Part shown: piece by piece, positions 44,884-53,700 of the stretch
How positions within the stretch are numbered: position 1 is the stretch's first letter
Layout: the number at the start of each line of letters is the position of its first letter
Source of the DNA: Segatella copri
GTDB taxonomy: Bacteria > Bacteroidota > Bacteroidia > Bacteroidales > Bacteroidaceae
DNA: 64,000 bases
Direction: 5' to 3'
Assembly: GCF_009494395.1 (NCBI RefSeq)
Contig: NZ_VZCB01000020.1
Coordinates: 18,623-82,622, forward strand
The notes under the pieces: model-generated
Seen by the model: only the letters and a program-made list of their open reading frames with translations
What the model was told of the DNA's origin: nothing
Databases searched by the model: none
Translations under genes and position numbers: made by a program

Positions 44884-46020
44884 TCATTTTAAAGTCCTTT
44901 TTAACGTTATTACCGTCATCTCTGGCCATGCTCCCAATCGGAACGGGAAGGAGCCGCCAATACCCGATGAAACATTCAGCATCTGACTGCCTTTGCGATA
45001 AACACCACCCCACTCCTTGAATGCCATGCGGGCTGGTGTCCACTTGCCTATCTGCAACTGTCCCGCATGTGTATGTCCTGCCAGTGTCAGCTGGATAGGT
45101 CTGTCCCATACCTCTCTGCGCCAGTGATGCGGATCATGGGTCAGCAGTATCTTGAACCCTTCCTTCTTCAGTCCCTTCATCGCCTTCGGCAACTTGCTGC
45201 GGTTACTGAAAGGAGGCTGCCCCGCATTCTCCACACCGATGATATCAATGGAAGCCATACCATGACTCACTGTGAAATGGTCGTTCATCAACTGATGCCA
45301 CCCCAACTGGCATTGATAGTTATAGAGTAGCTTCCAGTTGTTTCTCAGTCCTGCTATCGTATGATTGTTGCCATACTCGCAGTAATCATGGTTTCCCCAT
45401 ACCGAGAAGATGCCATCGTGGGCATGCAGCTGTTTCAGCGTTTCCAGATAAGGCTCCACCTCCCTGGCATCATTGTTCACCAGATCGCCCGTAAAGAGCA
45501 TCATGTCCGGTTCCTCATTATTGGCTGCATCTACCACCTTCTGCACGAAGTCACTATCCTTCGGGAAAGAACCCAGATGAAAATCAGTGAAATGCAACAG
45601 ACGGTAACCGTCAAAGTAAGGTGGAAGGTCGGGCGATTCATAGGTTACGTACCGTATCTCCAACCGCTTCCAGCCCTCAATGAATCCAAAGGCAAACCAT
45701 CCCATCAGCGCCAACGCCGGAAGGAGGGCAAAGAACCAAGGCATCATGAAATCGAAGAGGATGAACACCACCTTGGGCATCACCGAAAACAGAATCGTAG
45801 TGAAGAGGATGCGTACGGAGAGCTTATGGAAGAAGCCCATCTGCAGCCCTACCTCTGCTAGCAGAAGCAGCAAGGAAGGCACCCACCACAGAATGGTCAG
45901 CACCAAAGGCCACCCGCTCACTCCCAGATGCCAAAGCCAGACATCGGGCAAGAGAGCAAGCCCTGCCATACCTATTATATATAAGAAGGATCTGAATATC
46001 CTTTTAATTATCTTTTTCAT
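44884..46020 (-). CDS. Membrane-anchored calcineurin-like metallophosphoesterase
   Basis: A 378-residue protein with four N-terminal membrane helices (within about residues 10-115) followed by a metallophosphoesterase domain (about 140-375). Metal-ligand motifs are DFHLG (D-x-H), GDLVNN, GNHDY, LTHDPH and GHTHAGQ, in family order. Topology resembles the YkuE/YaeI-type phosphodiesterases; substrates (lipid-linked or nucleotide phosphoesters) are unknown. It is divergent from the serine hydrolase and followed by the queH region. A -7 element TACCTTTG lies at 46054-46047 on the minus strand. Confidence 0.9.
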   Translation of the reverse strand: MKKIIKRIFRSFLYIIGMAGLALLPDVWLWHLGVSGWPLVLTILWWVPSLLLLLAEVGLQMGFFHKLSVRILFTTILFSVMPKVVFILFDFMMPWFFALLPALALMGWFAFGFIEGWKRLEIRYVTYESPDLPPYFDGYRLLHFTDFHLGSFPKDSDFVQKVVDAANNEEPDMMLFTGDLVNNDAREVEPYLETLKQLHAHDGIFSVWGNHDYCEYGNNHTIAGLRNNWKLLYNYQCQLGWHQLMNDHFTVSHGMASIDIIGVENAGQPPFSNRSKLPKAMKGLKKEGFKILLTHDPHHWRREVWDRPIQLTLAGHTHAGQLQIGKWTPARMAFKEWGGVYRKGSQMLNVSSGIGGSFPFRLGAWPEMTVITLKRTLK

Positions 46021-46105
46021 TTACCTGTTCAAGTATTACTACGGTGCAAAGGTACATAAAAATCTGCTTAACCGTTCATGTTTGTAGATGTTTAACTTTA
46101 TTTTT

Positions 46106-46136
46106 TTTGCCAATTCATCAGATTGCAGTATCTTTG
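46106..46136 (+). promoter_or_regulatory. Candidate promoter of the serine hydrolase gene (TTTG-N19-TATCTTTG)
   Basis: -33 TTTG (46106-46109) and -7 TATCTTTG (46129-46136) have exact 19-bp spacing, 35 bp before the ATG. Confidence 0.72.
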
Positions 46137-46171
46137 CAAGCCGTAAACTGTAAAAAACATCATCAATAAAT

Positions 46172-47485
46172 ATGGCAAGAAGACTCAGAAAGAAAAGAAT
46201 AGCTATCATATTGCTCACATTCACGGCCATCGTCGCATGGTCTACACATAGTTGCGTATCGCGCTGCACCTCATCTTCGGATAAGGAAAAGGCAAAGGAT
46301 ACGCTCCCCAAGGTGCATATCAACGATTCCATCAGCAATGCCCTCACCGAGGGAAAGGAATATCACAAGATGGATTCGCTCGTGGAGAGATACCTCAAGC
46401 GATGGGAAATCAACGGTGCACAGCTCGTCATCACCCGCAACGACTCCCTGCTCTATGCCCGCGGTTTCGGATGGGCAGACAAGGAGAGGGGCATCCGAAT
46501 GGAACCGAACAAGCTGATGCGCTTCGCTTCCATTTCCAAGCTCATCACCGCCGTAGGCATCATGAAACTGCAGGAAATGAAGAAGCTCAAGATGAACGAG
46601 AAGGTATTCGGACCGAAGGGAATCCTGAACGATACCACCTACAATAACAGTATCAAGGACCAGCGCTACTACAACATCACCGTAGAACAGCTGCTGCGCC
46701 ATCAGGCAGGTTTCAACAACTATGCCGGCGACCCGGTATCCTCTACCCGCTACATCATGATGCAGAACCATCTCACTACTCCTCCTGACCATAAGACCCT
46801 GCTCAAGATTCTCCTGAAGCGCCATCTGGGTTATACGCCGGGCGAGGGCAAATGCTACAGCAATCTGGGCTACATGATTCTCTCGATGATTATCGAGAAG
46901 AAGAGCAGAATGAAGTACGAGAACTTCATGCAGAAGTACGTGCTCCAGCCTGCCGGATGCTACGACATGCATATTGCCGGCACCTACTACAAGGACCGCC
47001 GTCCTAACGAGACGAAATATTACATGCACCAGGGCAGCATCCCGGTATATGAATACAACAACAGTGGCAGAATGGTTGAAAAGTGTTATGGCGATACCGA
47101 CCTTCCACGTCTCTCAGGTGCCGGAGCATGGTGTGGTTCAGCAGCCGAGTTGAGCCGTCTCATCGCCAGCATCGACGGTATGCCTCATGTCAAGGACATT
47201 CTCAGCCAGAAGAGCATCCAGTTCATGACTACCGAGCAGCCCGACCATCAGTATTCCATCGGTTGGAACTACACTCCAAAGAGCAATGGTCCGTAGATTC
47301 GTACCGGTTCTCTTGCCGGCACCTCTGCCATTGTCCTGAAGTACCCCGACGGCCAGTGCTGGATTCTCATCACCAACACCTCCACCTGGAAGGGTCACGG
47401 CTTCAGCAACGACACCATGGCATTCTTTGAGAAGCTCCGCAAGCAGTTCATGGCAGATATGCCGAAGAAGGATTTGTTCATATAG
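46172..47485 (+). pseudogene. Beta-lactamase-family serine hydrolase interrupted by an in-frame amber codon
   Basis: A class C beta-lactamase/DD-peptidase-like protein with an N-terminal membrane or lipoprotein anchor (IAIILLTFTAIVAWSTHSC). The catalytic SxxK is S120-I-S-K123; the second motif is YSNLGY. The frame stops at TAG 47294-47296 after 374 residues, but the same frame continues without a shift for 62 codons: IRTGSLAGTSAIV... through DGQCWILITN to KKDLFI and a TAG at 47483-47485. The continuation contains the third active-site box (RTG) and typical C-terminal strands, so full length would be 437 residues. A TGG-to-TAG change is the simplest explanation. Either a recent pseudogene, a sequencing error, or amber suppression. 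The promoter is intact. Confidence 0.88.
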
Positions 47486-47504
47486 TGAAGGAAAAAAAGT
47501 TGGT

Positions 47505-47588
47505 GCATAACAGTTGGGCAACGCATGCACATCAGCTGTTGTGCGAGCGCATATCAGCTGTTATGCAAGCGCACAACAGCTGTTGTGC
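47505..47588. repeat. Four tandem 22-bp units with CAGCTG-centred palindromes
   Basis: Units start at 47505, 47527, 47549 and 47571, exactly 22 bp apart. Units 2-4 carry the 18-bp near-perfect palindrome GCAYAWCAGCTGTTRTGC separated by 4-nt linkers (GAGC, AAGC, GGCC after each); unit 1 is degenerate on its right half. No frame through it looks coding. Confidence 0.9.
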
Positions 47589-47657
47589 GGCCGGAGATAC
47601 TAAATAACTCAGAAATATATCCTGTCTTTTCCGACAATATATCTTTAATATACGAAT

Positions 47658-47707
47658 AAAAGAGGGTGCATCATAAATTCATGATACACCCTCTTTTCGT
47701 TTTTTAT
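47658..47707. terminator. Bidirectional terminator between serine hydrolase and the pilus operon
   Basis: A 17-bp stem AAAAGAGGGTGCATCAT / ATGATACACCCTCTTTT (one G-U) with a short loop and TTTTTT after it. It lies 33 bp downstream of the giant-protein stop on the opposite strand. Confidence 0.88.
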
Positions 47708-47740
47708 CAACTATTATAAACTTGCCAAACCAAGCTTCTC

Positions 47741-50700
47741 CTATCTTACGGCAACCTTCAGTCCCTTAGACTGAGCACAGGACTGGGTGGATGCCTTTAC
47801 GATATATACTCCGGATGGAACACGGAGAATCATTCTCTGCTTATCAGGCAACTGATAACTGTGAACCATCTTGCCATCCAAGGTAAATACCTCTACACTA
47901 CCCAACTTCTCACCATTCAAGGCAGATACAACAATCATGCCTGGAGCTGGCGAATAAACCTTCAACTGATTACTTTCAGCCTCAGCCTCAATCTGCTGGA
48001 TACCGGTAGTACCACGAGTCTGGGTCAGGAAGTATCTGCCATGCTCGTTCGCCTGAATGCTCACCTCATTGCCATCCTGTAACTCGGTATACTGTCCGTT
48101 GGCAGCATCATAGAGATACAGCGGAGCATCGAGCTTGGCAACACCCTTCAAGTCAAGGTTCACCATTTCGTTCTTCTCCCCATTCTCCATGATGACACCC
48201 ATTGGCATCCATTCAATCTTAGGAGTAGCATTCACCGCCACAGCCTGAGAACCAGCCACGGTATAAACCTGCGGAATACCACTCAGGTTCTGATCGCACA
48301 GAAGATCCACATCCTCCTGCTCATCATAATCATCAGAAGCCTCTTCTCTTACGGCAATGCGAGCCTTCGAAGTCTGCCCCTTAGCATTCTGAGCCGAGAC
48401 ATTCACATTCGTGAGATAACCAGGAGCAATGATGACGCCAGTAGAAAGCAGACGGTCTACATACATCGCAGAAGTGAACTTCACCGCATCAACGGAAGTT
48501 GTTCCATCCTTCTTGACAAAGAACGACTGAGTAGGCTGAACGAAAAAGTCTTTATCTGCCAAATCTGTAGCAGAAACACTATTTACGTCATCTCCATCAA
48601 CCACCCATACAGCTTTCTGCAATCCTGTATTTACCTCAAAGAATTTCTTCAGAGAGATAGAGCAGGTATATGGATTAGCCACGAGATAGAAACCGCTGTT
48701 ATTATCAGTTCCCAAGTTCTGAGTCATCTCTGCGAGATGCTTCTCATCGTTATTGAAAGCAACGAGGAGCTTGCCATGGCCAGCCTTTCCTACTTGTACA
48801 GATTTACCACCAGAAGTCGTTGAACCATCATAATCAAAGTACTGATAGCTTGTATCTTCCTTTGGCAAACGGAGGAGCGCATTAGGCAATGGAGTACCAT
48901 CTGTAGGTCTCTTTGGCAAGAGTGCATTACCAGCCTTGATAGCGAAGCCACCGAATGAGCCATCAGTATAGCATTCATCCACCTTATTATATACGTGGCT
49001 CCAGTAGCCGAGATTTACATCAACCTTGCTTGCCTCACCACTTGGCTTATGCCATGCATCATGCTCACCATCAGAAGTGATTTCCTTCACATCACTCTTC
49101 ATCCAAGCTTTCTGATAAACCGGATACTTGCTTCGGCTATACGCATCAGAAGTACTAGAACCTTCCACCTTATCATTATACTTGATATCCGTAAATGCCT
49201 TGGTTTCCTGTCGTCCATTACTTGCTGGCACATACATATCACCTGCGTAGATATACTGCAGAGGTGAAGCCATGGTGTACCACTTGTTAGGCACCAGTTC
49301 CTTCTCTACCCAAGCCTTGTCATATATCAGATAGCACTGGTCGCGAAGCTCACCCTTAGGCTTGAAGTAAATCTGATGGCAGGTATTGCCATAGAACTTC
49401 TCACACTTCAGATTACCATCAGTTTCGAATCCCTTATTGGCAGCCGCTTCATCCCAGTAAGCCATGATATCATACTGGATATACGTTGTTGCCACATCAC
49501 CCTTGGCATTATTCAACTTGGTAGCAATACCATTCTCTTGACGATAAACTATGTTACCGAGGTCAGGGAAAGGCTTTCCATTCAAGTTGACGACAGTAAC
49601 CTTAGTAAACTTCATTGGCACATAGCTATTCTGGGTAGGAATATCCTGGGCCGAAGCTGGCGTACCAGGCATGCTACTGCCATAAGGCAGATAATTCGTA
49701 TACTCATTATCATGCAATTCAGTAGAAGATGAGCGATGCCAGTTATCATCATTATTCCAGTTGGCATTCATACCGCCATTCGCTGTAGGAGTCCAGGTAA
49801 TGAACTCCGGTACAATCTTTACCTTAAGATAAGCTTCGCCAGGGCAGCTAGAACCACCAGCAGCCTTCTGCTCGAAGACAAATCTGAGATCATAGTAGTA
49901 TCCCTCGTGGAAATTATCTAAAACATCCTTTAAGAACAGGAGGTCGAGGGTTGCCTGAGTCGCAGTACCCACTTCGCCAATCTCTGTAGACTTTAATTTT
50001 GCAACAGGAGCAGACAGCAATGTAGCACCAGTTTTATTCCACAATGGGTCATTGGTTGTAGCAACATAGACATCCGCAGAAGTATTTGCACCAGTTTTAC
50101 TATCATCAATGAATGTCAAAGTCTTATCTTCGACACCAGTCTTATAGCTTGCGCTATGCAATGGTACCTGGAGATAACCCTCGGAAGAGTTTGTCTCGTT
50201 CTGATTCAACAACTTCTTAATCTGTGGCAATCCGATACGGAGCGCAGACTTATAAGTTGCATCATTAAACGGATAATACACATCATTGAAACCGAAGTTA
50301 AGCTGTGGACCATCCTTAGCTATACGCAGAGGTACAGGAACCGCTTCATCACAAAGCAAGTAACTGACTCCATCCGGTGTAATATAAACTTCCTCACCGT
50401 CAGCATTTGTTCCATTAGGTGCTGGTTTCATATAGATTGTATGAGCACCATATTTATCACTAACAGGAATCGTAATCTCATTAGAAGCGGTACTGTTATA
50501 AGGCGTTGTCTTCTGATCGATATACCAGTAGAATGGCACATCTTTAAGCATAATCTTTGCACCAGTCTTTGGATCGATGGTTGTGAGACTGCCCTTAAGT
50601 TTAACACTAGGATTTGGATCTGCACAGTCCACACGATAGTCAGTAATGACATTACCCTCGTTATCTATAATCGCAGGTGTCTGACCAATCAACTCGAACA

Positions 50701-53700
50701 AATCGCTATAAATAGAGCAGACATCAGAAGGTTTACCCCACTGTGCATTAGGTGCATTTGGATCACTATCAGCACATACTGAGACATAATACTTCTTACC
50801 AGCCTTGAGTCCAAACTTATGATTAGCGAGAATGATGTAAGTTTCACCATAAGCATCAGTCTCTATCATGTTGACACCATCTATCGTATGAGACTTACAA
50901 GCTGCTTCGGAATCATATACATCAACAGAAGCATAGCCATCTGGCATTGCTTTCTCCGCACCATCCAAATTATAGTTGTAAAGACCTGTTCCCTTTACAG
51001 GCGTACCATCTTCTTCCACAAAACGGAAATGGATTTTCGTATCCGTATGGTTAAGTATAGCATTCAAAGTCTCGTGAATGGCACGTATCTTCAGCTTGAC
51101 TTTACCTTCCCCATTCTCACCGCAGGCAGGTCGGTCCTGGAAGACCTCCACCTTGGCTGGCTTTAAATATATACGGATATCATCAACTGCATAGTCCGCA
51201 CCTTGAGTACCCTCACTATAGTTATCAATCTCAATACGGAATTTATCATACTGTTCTGCATGTGACTCTTTCTGAATGGTAATCTTACCATATACCTGAT
51301 ACCACTTTCCTTTTTCTTTACTATCACGGTTACTTTCAAAATCTCCAGAAGAGAAATTATGAAGCAACACTTTCTGATTGCCAACAAGACCATACAATTT
51401 AAACATAAGCTGTGGCATTGTTTGAGCACCAGTAATATCAGCAACATACGCAGAGAACGCCATTTGCTGACCCGTACATATACTTGCATTAAATTCTGCA
51501 GATGCAATGGTACGGCTTTCATCTGAAGCATCAATATAGAGGAAGGAACCCGTTTGAGAACCGCCGGATAATTCCCATGTTCTATCATGTAACTCAGAAC
51601 CATAGTGCCACAGATACTTATCACTATTGGTTGATACTCCCGGCACATTAGCCGTCTTATAGATTCCATATTCACCATGCAATGGTGAATGCATTGGGTC
51701 AAAAAACGCTACACCAGATTGTGCACTTTTACTTAACAGACTCTTATAGACAAATCCATAGTTTCTCTTTGACCAATCAGAAGGATGCTCAGACTGATTA
51801 TCCATATCATTGGTTGGAGCAGAAAGAGTTTGTTCTGGACTATCATTATCGAAACTAACCATTGCCACACGGTTATAATTCTCTTCAAGATAAAAGATTT
51901 TACGCTGAATTTCGTCATTACCCATTTCGGAATCCATCATAGGATGGAAGCCAAAGAATCGGCAGTTGAAATTGGCAATCGGACAACTACTATTGTCGCT
52001 TTCATCTACAGCATAAGCCACTACAGAGAAGTGGTCACCATAGTTGAATGTAATATTACCTGTAACGGAATTACCATCCAAATTCTTCCATGCAGATGCA
52101 CTATTTAAGAGATTTTGATAGACATCAAAGAAACGAGGAAACTTATCCACGTTACTTTCAAAATCACAATATTTATCTTTATCACCATTATATATTCTCC
52201 ATATAACCTTAGTTGCTTGCTTGAGCTCTTTTCCGAAATCAGCAGCAACAATATCTCGGTCTGATTGCCCTGTTGGGAAATAGACATGATGCTTATTGTT
52301 AATCATCGGATAGAAATAATACATGGTTGGTTTCATATTAAGACGCAAAGTCATTGTCGACATAGCGTTAGCGAAACCAACAGTAACATTCTTATTATCC
52401 TCGTAAGTGAGATCATTATCCGAATGGGTAAGATAATTCATTTCCATATCAGCCATTTGCTTAGCAGGAATCAGATGGAAGATATAACGGATAGAAAGCG
52501 TACTTTCATGATCCATATAGGTTCCCGTCTCATCAATACCATCAACATAACGGCTCACATCACAGGCAATCGTCTCACCCTTCCAATTTTTATCAGCTGG
52601 GCGAGTATAATTAACACCGAGATTACCTTGCCAAGGCTGAATTTTATCCAAATTATAAGCTAAAAGACCTTTTTTGTTGCCTTTTTCATCACTTATTTCA
52701 TGCAAGTAATTTGTATCTTGAGTATCGGCTTTAATATTAGCAGATGCTTCATCTGTATCATAATTATACCATCTATAATAACCTAATGGTTCCAAACCAC
52801 CATGTCCGTGGGCGTCAACTCCATCAAAATCTTCCATAGGTAATGTCAATGGAACAGGTTTGCCAACTTCAACAGGATACGTATACTCCCAAGTATAGGT
52901 CTTTTGGCGTAACTGTCCCTTAGACGCATCTATTACCTCATAATCACCATCTGCATTGGCATAACCCTTGTAATGACGGAAAGGCACTTTAGCAGGGTCT
53001 GTAATCTTTACCTGATATTTCAACTTCAGATGAGTAGGCTCTGTTGTAACGATTTCTTCTGTCTCTTTCAATCCCTCAATATCATCTGTAATGACACAAG
53101 AGATATTGGTAACCTTTGTTATATCAAAGCTATAAAGCTCAGAAGCAAAGGATACTTTCAACAAGTCTGCCAATTCACTACTTGGATCTTTCGTCAAGAC
53201 ATTAAAATACTTATTGCTATCAAAGTCATTGTATTTCTTGCTTGATATTTCCAAACCATTAGTTGTGAAGCTATTACCATCAGCATCAGTAACAGTCCAA
53301 CGAATATAGAGATTACCCAGCTCGCTTACTGAAGACTTTCCAAGAGCTGACAGAATTTCATCTAACTTATGATTTAAGTTGATATTAATCTGCTTTTTGG
53401 CATTATTTATCAAAATACCATCTACACTCTTAACTGTTGTTGGTTCAGTAGAAGTCACCAATGTACCTACAGCACTCTTGTCTGCAAATGATACCGTATA
53501 AACACCCTGCATAACAGATGGTTCTGATACAATATATCTTGTACCATCAGTTTTGATATAAGATGTCATACCAGTGACATCATTGGTCCATACAGCTTTC
53601 AACTGGTAATTCTTCCAATCACCAGGAGTATTCAATTTAGACTTATCAAAAGTAATCGTTCTGAGATTTTCATTGCTTACAGAAGTCTCAGAATAACCAA

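Noticed and set aside
47505..47588. CRISPR array
   Set aside because: Units are contiguous 22-bp repeats with 4-nt linkers rather than repeats separated by 30-bp unique spacers, and no cas genes are present.
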